Origin: Candidatus Hydrogenedentota bacterium
GTDB taxonomy: Bacteria > Hydrogenedentota > Hydrogenedentia > Hydrogenedentales > SLHB01
Direction of reading: 5' to 3'
DNA: 64,000 nt
NCBI GenBank assembly: GCA_029552745.1
Contig: JAKPDK010000070.1
Coordinates: forward strand, 1-64,000
Part shown: positions 44,920 through 53,955 of the stretch, piece by piece
How the letters are laid out: each line of letters begins with the position of its first letter
Position numbering within the stretch: position 1 is the stretch's first letter
Notes under the pieces: generated by a model
What the model saw: the letters and a program-made list of their open reading frames with translations, nothing else
What the model was told of the DNA's origin: nothing
Databases searched by the model: none
Program-made: the position numbers and the translations under genes

Positions 44920-47709
44920 CTAGTTCTGCAAAGGCTCTCCCCGCAACATCACGGTCACATAAGCTCGGGGGTTCAGTTTTTCTGTCGGCGCACATGAAAA
45001 TTCCAAAAGGTTTTCTCCCTGTCTCAGGTCGATACGGGTAGTCGCTAGGGTGCCGCTCTCCATCGGTTGTCCGTCTGGATTATAAAGGGTCCACTTGGGC
45101 GAATCGTACTCCAGATACCAACCGCTTTCTATTGCGACAGGAAACGTTACTCTGTTTCCGTTTGCCGTAAGCGCGGGCTCACAGATTTTGTTTTTTACCA
45201 ACGACAACGCGTGAATGGGGCGTAAGGTGCAGCCAGCTTTCTTGTTAGAAGGCAGGTTGGTAAACCAGAAGTTAAGTGAAGCGATCTGGTCGTAGTCAAG
45301 CCCCATATGGAAAAGAGGATAATACATGTGGGATTTTTCTAAGGGCCAAGGGTAGTCGAGGAATTTTTCGCTGTCCAGTTCAACCAGTTCGAAATATTTC
45401 CAGCCGGTAAAATCCAGGCTAACATAGTGTTCTCCCAGAGCCCTATAAACAGTGTGCTCCGGACTGTTGATTTGAATGTTGAGCACCTCTCCTTGCCCAT
45501 CTCCTTGTATCCAGACCCCTAGTCCGGCGCATTGTCCCAGTTTCAGCGGCGGGTCGAAGTTTCTGCCGATTTGAGCCCAGGGAATGGTTTCGTCGTTGCT
45601 TGGACCATGCAATTCTGCACCCTTTTCCGTTTTATTCAAGGTGATTTTGGACTCGGGAAAACGGTGTTGATACGCTTCCAGGTTGGAGAAGTCCTCAATA
45701 GCAACTCCATCCGGGCTATCATAAGGTGCAACGGACATGAGCGTCTGGATGCGAAATCGTAGCGGCTGCGAAGAGAAGGGATTATTTATCGTCCAGCGTT
45801 CGGTACCGTCTTGGAGTCCACACACTTTGTGACGAGGGTATTGGGCTGGGTGAAATTCCCATTGTCCGTCGGCACCTTGTTGTAAGGTGAAGTCCTTTCC
45901 CGATTCGCGGAGGGCAGTCTTGATTTTTTCCGAGAAATACTTTTTGTGACGCAGTGTTTCGTAGGCCTGGAACAGAGGCGCCAGGCGGTTGTAAGCCGGA
46001 GTGGCTTTCACGCTGGTAGGACTTATGCCGATCAAGGCGAAACCGCTATCAGACCCGATGCATTTTGCCAGAAGGTACTCGATGATTTCTGGATACGTGG
46101 GCTCGACAAAAGTGCTTCGGGGACCGTCCGCCCATTTTTGCACCGCCCACCAGCCTAGATTCGTTGGAAGAAAAGAGGCTTGGGCTTCGCGATTAGCCAT
46201 GAGATGAAAATCGATGAAGGCTCTATAGCCCCGGCTGGGGCAGTCCCAGGCTCCCATACGTGAGCGCACGTACCACAGGTGGTGGTGGAACGTGCTCATC
46301 TCGAAGAGAGCGGGTCGGTGAAGTCTTCTTGCAATTTCAAAAGTGAACTTGGACCCGTAGTACCAGGCAAACTCGGGACCACCGAGAATGTCCTCGCCGT
46401 CCAAAGCGTCCAGGTAGATCATATCAAACTCGCAATCGTTAAACGCATCGGCCGTATGTTGGGCTACTTTTACAAATAGATCGGCATGTGGGTCCGGTGC
46501 GAATAGGCCAAAGCATTCTTTCAGATGATGGACAGGAGTCCCTTTTTTGTGGGGAGCGGCCTGGGTGCCATGGGCACCGCGCCGACAGTTGGTAAAGGCA
46601 AAAGGCACTTGCTTATTAAGCCCGGAATACTCGATCAATTCATTATCGATTTGCAGTGTGACGCTGTTTCTGACAAAAAAACCAGTGATGGTCGACATCT
46701 TTTCGACAGATTCTTCCACGGGAACGGTGTCCGCATTTTCGGCAAGGTCGGCAGCAAGAGTGAAGGTCGCATCCTTACCCAATCCGGGGTCAGGCGTGGG
46801 GGTTACAAAGGGTGAATCTTTAGCGATAAAGAAGGCGTACGTGTGCAGACCCGCTGCAATGCCCGCCTCATGTAATCTGTCCAGGACGTTTTTCAGACTC
46901 TCTTTGCCTTTCGGAAAAAGGTCGGGGTTTGGTGTGTAATCGCCAAAGCGCAGCGATTTGCCCGTGTGAAAATCAATTTGATTTAGCCCAAAATTTTTGG
47001 CTAAAGCGATCCATTCTTCCACCGTGCTCTCTGTAATGTCCCCAAAATCAAAAAGATAGGAACCGCGATTGATTTCTGCATCCATTGCCCAAGGTCCACC
47101 AATCGGTTGGTCGTATTGGGGTAATTCGGGTGAAGATCGAACGACTTCCTTCAGTATTTCCCTGACTCGTGCGGATGTACTACCGACAATGGCAACTTGT
47201 GCATTGGTGAGCCCCAATTGTGTGTAGGCACGCGCACGAAGTTCGGTGTTCGGACCGGGGAATTCGTCTACGCGCGTCTCAAGATTCTGCGCCAAAGCGC
47301 ACGCAACAAACTCTTTTTGGGCTTGCTCTTCCTTAGAAAGTAACTTTACGTTCAGAAAGGTAATGGCGTCAATGTTTTCGCCGCTCACATCGACAAGCCG
47401 AATGCTTGTAAAACGGCCTTGGACATGGGGTTTCAAAATGGCTCGTACGTCGGCGTCCGCAAACTCCACTAAGTATTGCGCCCCTTGGTTCTCAACCCGT
47501 GTCGCAGGGTATTCCTTACCCGCCTTGACCACACCGGCACAAAGGTTCGTCTCGTGGTGGTTCAGGAAATCTTTACCTGATGCTTTGTCCAGGAAGGAGA
47601 GGTTTGTTCCGTCAGCGCCAATTTCGTATCGAAACTCCGAAGTTTCCAGCACGACGGCGGGTTCACTTCCGACAATCCCCAAAAGTACCAATAAAGCAAC
47701 CAGTCCCAT
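44920..47709 (-). CDS. large secreted glycoside-hydrolase-like protein, family not recognised
   Basis: 929 aa with a hydrophobic signal start (GLVALLVLLGIVG). Residues about 20-190 are a beta-sandwich reminiscent of the N-terminal domains of GH31/36-like enzymes (FRYEIGADGTNLSFLDKASGK). About 210-610 have TIM-barrel features: NFGLNQIDFHTGKS, HEAGIAAGLHTYAFF and FDMIYLDALDGED, where an Asp could be the nucleophile. An inserted segment (about 300-390) looks beta-rich. The C-terminal third contains a carbohydrate-binding-like beta-sandwich (LGVWIQGDGQGEVLNIQI). AAAAGGGGG precedes the ATG. Sugar hydrolysis is inferred, not shown. It follows the DUF362 gene by 15 bases. Confidence 0.7.
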   Translation of the reverse strand: MGLVALLVLLGIVGSEPAVVLETSEFRYEIGADGTNLSFLDKASGKDFLNHHETNLCAGVVKAGKEYPATRVENQGAQYLVEFADADVRAILKPHVQGRFTSIRLVDVSGENIDAITFLNVKLLSKEEQAQKEFVACALAQNLETRVDEFPGPNTELRARAYTQLGLTNAQVAIVGSTSARVREILKEVVRSSPELPQYDQPIGGPWAMDAEINRGSYLFDFGDITESTVEEWIALAKNFGLNQIDFHTGKSLRFGDYTPNPDLFPKGKESLKNVLDRLHEAGIAAGLHTYAFFIAKDSPFVTPTPDPGLGKDATFTLAADLAENADTVPVEESVEKMSTITGFFVRNSVTLQIDNELIEYSGLNKQVPFAFTNCRRGAHGTQAAPHKKGTPVHHLKECFGLFAPDPHADLFVKVAQHTADAFNDCEFDMIYLDALDGEDILGGPEFAWYYGSKFTFEIARRLHRPALFEMSTFHHHLWYVRSRMGAWDCPSRGYRAFIDFHLMANREAQASFLPTNLGWWAVQKWADGPRSTFVEPTYPEIIEYLLAKCIGSDSGFALIGISPTSVKATPAYNRLAPLFQAYETLRHKKYFSEKIKTALRESGKDFTLQQGADGQWEFHPAQYPRHKVCGLQDGTERWTINNPFSSQPLRFRIQTLMSVAPYDSPDGVAIEDFSNLEAYQHRFPESKITLNKTEKGAELHGPSNDETIPWAQIGRNFDPPLKLGQCAGLGVWIQGDGQGEVLNIQINSPEHTVYRALGEHYVSLDFTGWKYFELVELDSEKFLDYPWPLEKSHMYYPLFHMGLDYDQIASLNFWFTNLPSNKKAGCTLRPIHALSLVKNKICEPALTANGNRVTFPVAIESGWYLEYDSPKWTLYNPDGQPMESGTLATTRIDLRQGENLLEFSCAPTEKLNPRAYVTVMLRGEPLQN

Positions 47710-47724
47710 AAAGCCCCCTTTTTA

Positions 47725-49005
47725 TCATCTTTTCGCTCCTGCTGGATGTTTCTTGAATGCTGAAATTTCAGGTGCCTCCCGGATGCACGTGAGGAGCACT
47801 CGCGTAGACCGTTTGAGCAAATCGGCTGTTTTTTGGACATATTCGGGAGATGCTACGCCTACTTCGGGGAACCCTTCGTCTGTTTCCGGCACTTGCCCCC
47901 AGTTCTGAAACAGCTTCCCCCAATCGCTCTGCAGACAGGCCTCCATCATTTTCTTGCTCTTTCTCGGATACCAGTACATGTCGTGATACAACACACTGGC
48001 GATATAAGCCCAAGGGGCGAGCCACGTTTTGAGCGACCACTCGATCGGTTTCTTGAGACGCCCCCAATAAATCTTGTGCTGCATGCGACTAGCAAACGTC
48101 ATCTCCTTAAACGGACCGACAAAATGCCAATTCTCCTGCGCAGCGGATTTATCGCCTACGATTTCGATTTCTTCCACATTGCCGCAGCCGAGTCCCAGGT
48201 CGTGAGCCAACCGGATATATTTGCAGTCTTTCAAAGGATCAAAGCCCATCATTTTGGCGGCGACCGCGTCAATGGCAACCTGGTCGGCAGAAGCCAAAAT
48301 AACATTCTTGACATAAGGCGTCATACAGCGCGGGCCGGGTCCGTCGCCTGCGAACGTACCGTCCATCACCGCAAATACGCCGCGGTGGATTTTTTTCTGA
48401 ATCATCAGTAAATCCACAAGGGTCTCATGAATGACAGGGTGAGTCCAGTGGCGGTGCTCGTTCAGCAAACCACCGAAGGCGTTTTTCATTGCCCCTGTCG
48501 TTGTCGTAAAGACGTGTGTTTTTACGGTGGGCAAGTGAATAATATTTTCGCCTAGGAACCGCTTGGGAATAGAAAACCCCTTCGGATATACGTCATTAAG
48601 ACACAAGAACTTATCGGTCAAGTCTCCCACAGCATCTCGGATATGGATCCATTCCTCCCCCTCATACAGATGCACATTCTCTAAGCCATACTTTTCGATA
48701 ACGTCAATCTGCTTGTTTTCACGTTCCCCCAGATGGGCGTCAATTACCACTGTGCGATTGTGACACCCGTGAATTCGACTCAAATCGTAGCCGTCCGTCT
48801 GCATCGCCCGAATTACACCGTCCAATTGCCAGGGCGTCGTCGAGGAAGCGGGGAAGAAAAAATGCCAGGAAATATTAATTTTCAGAGCCGTTTCTGCGTC
48901 TTTGGGCAGATATTCTTGATATCCGGCAAGATTCAATAATTCATGATAATCTGCCCGAACCGTTGCGGGTGTCGTTCGTAATACGGCAACTTTTGAAGTT
49001 TTCAT
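47725..49005 (-). CDS. DUF362 domain-containing protein
   Basis: About 426 aa from ATG 49005 (MKTSKVAVLRTTPATV). The DUF362 pattern is clear: ALKINISWHFFFPAS, IHLPTVKTHVFTTTTGAMKNAFGGLLNEHRHW, VMDGTFAGDGPGP and SADQVAIDAVAAKMMGFDP. The C-terminal 130 residues are helical with aromatic clusters. No ferredoxin-type CxxCxxC motif is present, unlike some DUF362 proteins. The biochemical role is unknown. It is probably co-transcribed with the downstream glycosidase-like gene. Confidence 0.85.
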   Translation of the reverse strand: MKTSKVAVLRTTPATVRADYHELLNLAGYQEYLPKDAETALKINISWHFFFPASSTTPWQLDGVIRAMQTDGYDLSRIHGCHNRTVVIDAHLGERENKQIDVIEKYGLENVHLYEGEEWIHIRDAVGDLTDKFLCLNDVYPKGFSIPKRFLGENIIHLPTVKTHVFTTTTGAMKNAFGGLLNEHRHWTHPVIHETLVDLLMIQKKIHRGVFAVMDGTFAGDGPGPRCMTPYVKNVILASADQVAIDAVAAKMMGFDPLKDCKYIRLAHDLGLGCGNVEEIEIVGDKSAAQENWHFVGPFKEMTFASRMQHKIYWGRLKKPIEWSLKTWLAPWAYIASVLYHDMYWYPRKSKKMMEACLQSDWGKLFQNWGQVPETDEGFPEVGVASPEYVQKTADLLKRSTRVLLTCIREAPEISAFKKHPAGAKR

Positions 49006-49238
49006 AGCTGATTTTGCAACCCTTTTGCGTATTGTATCGGTTGGCAGCAGCCCTCGGCAAACTGCCACACGGTTGATCTAATTCTGACTGTTTTATCCAA
49101 AAATCCTTTTCTGCCGTCGTAGTAAAAAGTAAGGCAACTCCTTAGCTTAAACAGGCGTTTGCTCCAATACCCCATACAATGATTCAGGTTCGTCACATAA
49201 GTTATTCAAAAGTTCCGACTGGCTGGGTATTTTGTTTT

Positions 49239-49276
49239 ATCGCAAAAAGCGATCAAGCCGACGCTGGGCGTCGGCT
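49239..49276 (-). terminator. intrinsic terminator after the secreted 648-aa gene
   Basis: A perfect 9-bp stem (49256-49264 / 49268-49276, three-base loop) followed on the minus strand by a second small hairpin with a T5 loop (49239-49253). It begins 37 bases after the stop codon at 49313. Confidence 0.75.
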
Positions 49277-49312
49277 CAATCGCTGCGATTGTGGGGGTGC
49301 TAGAAACGCGGG

Positions 49313-51256
49313 CTAATACATCGCGGGAGATACGATGTATGCCAGGTTGTGCAATAACATGTAGTCCAATCCCGGATAGGATTGCCCATCGGCTCCTTGT
49401 TGACCGTAATTTGCATCCGCTAGACTGCGCAAGAAGCGGTGGGATGCACACCAGCCACTACCGATTTCGCTTTGGTCGACGGGGTAGCGAGGCTCGTGAT
49501 TAGAAGGCGCCGCAGCGAGCTGTGCCGAAGATGCTGTGTCGATTGTATAGTGGTGGCCCGCCCAGTTTGGTTGAGCAGTGGCAACATATTTAAACATTGC
49601 CGCGTAAGCGTATTGATAAACCCACCAATCTTCTTTATCGCACAAGGATTGGAGGTTGTCCAATGTATCATTGCCCCAACCGTTGCCGGCAGCTGCCACG
49701 GCGCAACTCATGTGCAGATTGTCAAGGTTCATATAAGCCGGGTTATTGGGGTCAGACAGGGAATTCCACATCGTCCTTTGAAGGTCACTAATGGACGAGT
49801 TGTAATCCACCGCGCCGTCCGTTATATAAACAAGAACCTTGTTTAGACCGTGCGCGTACGAAGTGGCGTCAGCACCTCTAGCAACGTCATTACCTGTAAC
49901 GGGATTCTTGATTATCCATCCGCCGTTTTTCACGTGCGTCACGATGTTGGTTGCTTCGGTTATCGCAAATTGCCTCAGATTCAGGCCGTTTACGACCAAA
50001 TCTCCCGGCAAGAAAGTCTTCGCCAAAGCAAGCCCGAACATGACATGGTAGACCTGATCCTGGCTCATTTCCTTATTTGTGACGACCGGGTCACTGTAGT
50101 CGGACTCCATATAGGTGATACCAGGGAAGTTGTATTGGAAACCTAGCGGTACCTCGTCGCGGATAAAGAAACCGGGCGTGTCAGGCCAATTCGGCACGAA
50201 ACTGCTTTCGGCGTTGACATCCAACCGCTGAAGCGCGCGTAGTGCGTAATAGAGTTCCGTAGCGCACTCGTTCAATCGGTTCGGATCACCCTCGTTGAAA
50301 TCAGGATAGTTCTGAGGGTTGTTCAACATGTAGTATTCCGTAGCAAGAGTCCCAATATACCAGCCCAAACGAATTGTTTGGTCGCTCCATTTCATGAAGC
50401 TCAGGGAGTCAATTCGATAGGTGGCTACGTTACTATTACCTTGTTGACTTTCTCCGACCACAACGTACCGATTCCGCAAAATATCTCTGTAGTCCCAATA
50501 TTTGCTGGTATTAGGATTTGTGCTGTGCTGAACAAAAGTCGCTGTCACAGACTTATTGCTTGTCATGGTGAGCCACTGGGGATTGTCCAGTCCTGTCAAA
50601 TCTCCCGACCAGCCATTGAATTTGTTCCCGGGATTGGGCCAAGCGGTAAGTTTCACCACGGTGCCGGCCTCATATCCGCCGGATGGTTGCGGAGGATCCA
50701 AAGCGATGGTCCCGCTTCCAGAAACGCTGGTATTTAACGTGTATTTCACAATCATAGGGTTGCCGCCTATGGTGACGTCGTCAATGTACCAGCGGCTGCT
50801 CGAGGATCCCGAAGCTCGGAAACGAATACCGAAATTAGGGTTGTTAGCACACGAAGCAGGGAGCACCCATGCCTTATAAGTCCACCCGAATTTTCCCGCT
50901 GGACTCTCAAGTGCTGTCCATGTCTGACCAAAATTGGTTGTGTACTCTACGTAAATCCTTTCCCATGAATAGGCTACACGACAATACCGCCAATAACTCA
51001 AGGTGATCCCGTCATACCCCGCTGTACTGCGAGCTTTGGTCAATTTGTCAGAGCTGTTAAACTCAACCGACCATATACCACTCACTTTATAGGTATAATT
51101 CATCTGGGTACCTTCGTTAATCCAACCTCCCGCGGTGACATTACCGCTTTCAAAATTGTCAAAGAATAATGTGTCTGACTGCGCCCAGGGCGCAAACAAA
51201 CATGCAGTGACCAACAACGCGATTCTTAGACTCTTGTGATTGCTTCTCTTCATCAT
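49313..51256 (-). CDS. large secreted protein with jelly-roll and InlB-type repeat domains
   Basis: About 647 aa. Signal peptide (LRIALLVTACLFAPWAQS); a beta-jelly-roll of the MAM/discoidin-like type at about 25-175 (FDNFESGNVTAGGW start, SSSRWYIDDVTIGG end); one divergent InlB-type bacterial repeat at about 180-255 (VKLTAWPNPGNKFNGWSGDLTG). An alpha-helical region of about 390 residues follows with conserved-looking Trp/Tyr motifs, family not recognised. GAGGAGG six bases before ATG 51256 decides the start. It is expected at the cell surface or secreted. It has its own strong promoter and an unusual hairpin in the leader. Confidence 0.8.
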   Translation of the reverse strand: MMKRSNHKSLRIALLVTACLFAPWAQSDTLFFDNFESGNVTAGGWINEGTQMNYTYKVSGIWSVEFNSSDKLTKARSTAGYDGITLSYWRYCRVAYSWERIYVEYTTNFGQTWTALESPAGKFGWTYKAWVLPASCANNPNFGIRFRASGSSSSRWYIDDVTIGGNPMIVKYTLNTSVSGSGTIALDPPQPSGGYEAGTVVKLTAWPNPGNKFNGWSGDLTGLDNPQWLTMTSNKSVTATFVQHSTNPNTSKYWDYRDILRNRYVVVGESQQGNSNVATYRIDSLSFMKWSDQTIRLGWYIGTLATEYYMLNNPQNYPDFNEGDPNRLNECATELYYALRALQRLDVNAESSFVPNWPDTPGFFIRDEVPLGFQYNFPGITYMESDYSDPVVTNKEMSQDQVYHVMFGLALAKTFLPGDLVVNGLNLRQFAITEATNIVTHVKNGGWIIKNPVTGNDVARGADATSYAHGLNKVLVYITDGAVDYNSSISDLQRTMWNSLSDPNNPAYMNLDNLHMSCAVAAAGNGWGNDTLDNLQSLCDKEDWWVYQYAYAAMFKYVATAQPNWAGHHYTIDTASSAQLAAAPSNHEPRYPVDQSEIGSGWCASHRFLRSLADANYGQQGADGQSYPGLDYMLLHNLAYIVSPAMY

Positions 51257-51282
51257 GATTTTCCTCCTCGTTCTGGTGTCCA

Positions 51283-51311
51283 AAAAAATTAAGCGGCTGA
51301 TTTCAGCCGCT
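51283..51311 (-). terminator. terminator-like hairpin in the leader of the secreted protein gene
   Basis: AGCGGCTGA (51292-51300) pairs perfectly with TCAGCCGCT (51303-51311). On the minus strand the stem is followed by TAATTTTTTTGG, a complete intrinsic terminator that lies about 27 bases before the start codon at 51256 and about 195 bases after the promoter at 51506-51534. It could be an attenuator of this gene or the end of the rpoD-tRNA transcript. Confidence 0.75.
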
Positions 51312-51505
51312 CAGACCCTAGGTTAGTTATTTGCTTCCTCCACAGGCTCATTATTGAGACATCTGCATTTTCGGGATGTGCCGATCATCTCAAGTTATGA
51401 TTACAAGTAAGCATATTCACGATATCTTATGCCGTCTACCTGCACTTTTCTCGTCACAATATGATGTCATTTATGTCTCATTAAGCTGAATGTCATGTCA
51501 TTTAG
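51312..51505 (-). promoter_or_regulatory. 194-base untranslated leader, no gene
   Basis: Between the promoter at 51506-51534 and the terminator-like hairpin lies an AT-rich leader without a credible ORF. Small hairpin potential is visible (CTCA-ATAA-TGAG near 51349-51360). Repeated ATGACAT on the minus strand occurs in its 5' part. I recognise no known riboswitch consensus. Confidence 0.4.
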
Positions 51506-51534
51506 CTTATAACATAAAGTGCAAGATTTGTCAA
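51506..51534 (-). promoter_or_regulatory. near-consensus sigma-70 promoter
   Basis: On the minus strand TTGACA (51534-51529), a 17-base spacer and TATAAG (51511-51506). This is one of the best promoters in the window and it reads toward the secreted-protein gene at 51256, giving a leader of about 240 bases. Confidence 0.8.
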
Positions 51535-51751
51535 GTTAATTTTTTATTAAGATTTCTTAGGTCGACGCAAAAGGGAGTGCTTTCTATTGCATAACCGGAG
51601 TTACGTCTTGTGGGCATTGCTGGCATCAAGCGTCAGATCTAAAGAGCATAGTGGAACGTTGAGAAGTGAATAGGTTTTTGTCTGTCGGGGATGGCCCGTA
51701 GGTCGTGAAAAGGCTTCTCAGGAATACGTTCTTGAGTATCTACCGTATGTA

Positions 51752-51827
51752 TGGTGGGCCTGGCTGGAGTCGAACCAGCGACCAAGTGATTATGAGTCAC
51801 CTGCTCTGACCTCTGAGCTACAGGCCC
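51752..51827 (-). tRNA. tRNA-Met (CAT anticodon)
   Basis: Cloverleaf: acceptor GGGCCTG/CAGGCCC, D-stem GCTC/GAGC, anticodon loop CTCATAA, T-arm GCTGG TTCGACT CCAGC, discriminator A and encoded CCA. The anticodon stem fits elongator tRNA-Met better than a tRNA-Ile2. It lies 16 bases after the rpoD stop on the same strand, so it is probably cut from the rpoD transcript. Confidence 0.95.
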
Positions 51828-51843
51828 ACATGCGGGCGGAAAA

Positions 51844-53877
51844 CTAGTTGCTCATGCTCCACTCAATAAGCTCGCGCAATAGGCGTGCCCGAGTCGGGTG
51901 GCGCATTTTTCGCAAGGCTTTTGCCTCAATTTGTCGCACGCGTTCGCGGGTGACGTTAAATACGCTTCCCACTTCTTCCAGTGTGCGCGGATATCCATCT
52001 CCCAGTCCGAAGCGGAGCTGCAAGACTCTCTTTTCTCGTTCTGTCAGGGTGTCGAGTACCTTTTCCAGTTTTTCCTGGAGTACGCTGAACGCGGCTGCAT
52101 TGGCCGGGGACTCGGCGGTTTTGTCTTCGATGAAATCGCCGAAGCTGCTATCTCCGTCATCGCCGACGGGTGTCTCAAGGCTGATGGCTTCCTGAGATAT
52201 TTTTAATATGCTTCGCACTTTGTCAGCTGACATTTTCATTTCGAGGCCGATTTCATCCGCCGTGGGTTCTCTGCCGTATTTTTGTACCAGCTGACGTTGC
52301 GTACGCACTAGTTTGTTGATGGACTCGATCATATGAACGGGGATACGGATCGTGCGCGCCTGGTCAGCGATGGAACGTGTAATTGCCTGGCGTATCCACC
52401 AGGTGGCGTACGTACTAAACTTGTACCCACGTTGATATTCAAATTTGTCGACCGCTTTCATCAGACCGATATTGCCTTCCTGGATGAGGTCCAGGAATGA
52501 CATACCGCGGTTCGTATATTTCTTCCCGATACTTACCACAAGACGGAGGTTCGCTTCAACTAATTCCATCTTTGCTTCATAGATGCGGTTTTCGTGTTCC
52601 GTAATTTTGACGATGAGATCGTTGATTTCGTCGGCTTTTAGCCGGGCATCTGTCTCGATTTGGTCGATTTTACGTTTTGCAAGGCGTAGGCGGCGTTCCG
52701 CATCAAAAACGAGTTCCGGCTCGACGTTCAATTTCAGATTTCCGGCCGTAGAGCGGCGTAGCTGGTTTGCCAGTTCTTCGACTTGGTCTTGCGGTACACC
52801 CAATTCTCGTTCCACGCGATCGATTTCGTCTCGGGCGGCGGCAATTCGACGTTTTAACCCTTTGATCTTCCGAGCGATTTTCAAAATCTCTTTGTTTTTT
52901 AGCCGAAACTGGCGCGCGATATTTGTCTGTTCTTTACGCAGCAATTCGACTTGATTTTTTACTTCTTGAATAGTTTTTTCCGATACATTTGCCCGAAGCA
53001 GGCGTTTTTCTTCCTCTTGGATTTGTTCGTCTAGTTCGGACATGCGTTCCATGAGTTTGGGAAGTTCTTTTTGAAACTTCTGCTGCATGCTGGGCTCCAG
53101 AATGTCCGTCACTTGAGCAAAATTCAGGCGGCCTGCAAGAATGCGGGAACCCAACATCATGATCTCTTTAAATGTGTAGGGGGTACTTAGTAATAGGTCA
53201 GTCAGAGCTTGCTCTGCGGCTTCAATCCTTTTTGCGATGGCAATTTCTTGATCTTTTGTTAAGAGCGGAACGCGTCCCATCTCGCGAAGATACATGCGCA
53301 CCGGGTCATCGGCGCGTTCCGGGAGGTGCGCGGTGGAGGCTTCCCGGCGTGATTGGTCACGTCGGGCTTGTCGCTCCCGCATCTCCTGTAATTTTTGGGT
53401 TTCGGCTGTTATCCGTAAATCGTCCACGACTTCGACGTCGATATCTGCCAGTTCGAGCATTTTTTCGTCGATTTCTTCTGGCGTGGCGTCAAGGGGAATC
53501 ATAGTTTGCAATTCTTCGAAAGTTATCTTCCGTTTGGTTTTTGCCCCGCCTGATGTCATAGGCGGAGATATCTTCACTTGACCGGTTTCGGGGCTTTTGG
53601 GTGGAAGATCCTTTTTGGCGTGCGTTTTTTTTGTCTTTCGATAGTCTTTTTCTTTGCTTGTTTTGACTTTAGATGTTGCAATAGAAGCGTGCTCTCTGCC
53701 ACCCGACGAAAGGGGAGACCCCTTCTTGTTCTTAGACTTACTCTTCTTTCGGCTTGTTTTGGGCGCTGTAGCAACAGCGCCATCGTTGCTACCTGACGAA
53801 GTGAAGGATACCTCTTTGTCTACGGACTTACTCTTTTTTCTACTCTCCTTGTCTTTTGGTCTCTCATGTTTCGGCAT
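51844..53877 (-). CDS. rpoD: primary sigma factor RpoD (sigma-70)
   Basis: 677 aa. Region 1.2 [17 protein letters not shown] at about 191; region 2 [20 protein letters not shown] and [15 protein letters not shown] recognise the -10 element; region 3; region 4 [22 protein letters not shown] recognises the -35. The first about 120 residues are a Lys/Ser-rich low-complexity stretch with repeated RKKSKS-type blocks before a short region-1.1-like piece. Between 1.2 and 2 is a long coiled-coil insertion (about 270-390). AGGAGG lies 12 bases before the ATG. It follows dnaG by 78 bases, the conserved dnaG-rpoD order, and runs into tRNA-Met. Confidence 0.97.
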   Translation of the reverse strand: MPKHERPKDKESRKKSKSVDKEVSFTSSGSNDGAVATAPKTSRKKSKSKNKKGSPLSSGGREHASIATSKVKTSKEKDYRKTKKTHAKKDLPPKSPETGQVKISPPMTSGGAKTKRKITFEELQTMIPLDATPEEIDEKMLELADIDVEVVDDLRITAETQKLQEMRERQARRDQSRREASTAHLPERADDPVRMYLREMGRVPLLTKDQEIAIAKRIEAAEQALTDLLLSTPYTFKEIMMLGSRILAGRLNFAQVTDILEPSMQQKFQKELPKLMERMSELDEQIQEEEKRLLRANVSEKTIQEVKNQVELLRKEQTNIARQFRLKNKEILKIARKIKGLKRRIAAARDEIDRVERELGVPQDQVEELANQLRRSTAGNLKLNVEPELVFDAERRLRLAKRKIDQIETDARLKADEINDLIVKITEHENRIYEAKMELVEANLRLVVSIGKKYTNRGMSFLDLIQEGNIGLMKAVDKFEYQRGYKFSTYATWWIRQAITRSIADQARTIRIPVHMIESINKLVRTQRQLVQKYGREPTADEIGLEMKMSADKVRSILKISQEAISLETPVGDDGDSSFGDFIEDKTAESPANAAAFSVLQEKLEKVLDTLTEREKRVLQLRFGLGDGYPRTLEEVGSVFNVTRERVRQIEAKALRKMRHPTRARLLRELIEWSMSN

Positions 53878-53955
53878 TTCTTGTCAAGGCCTCCTCACAG
53901 AATCAGCTGTTATATAACGCGTGAAAAACTTTTTGATGGTAACCCTTGTAGCGCA

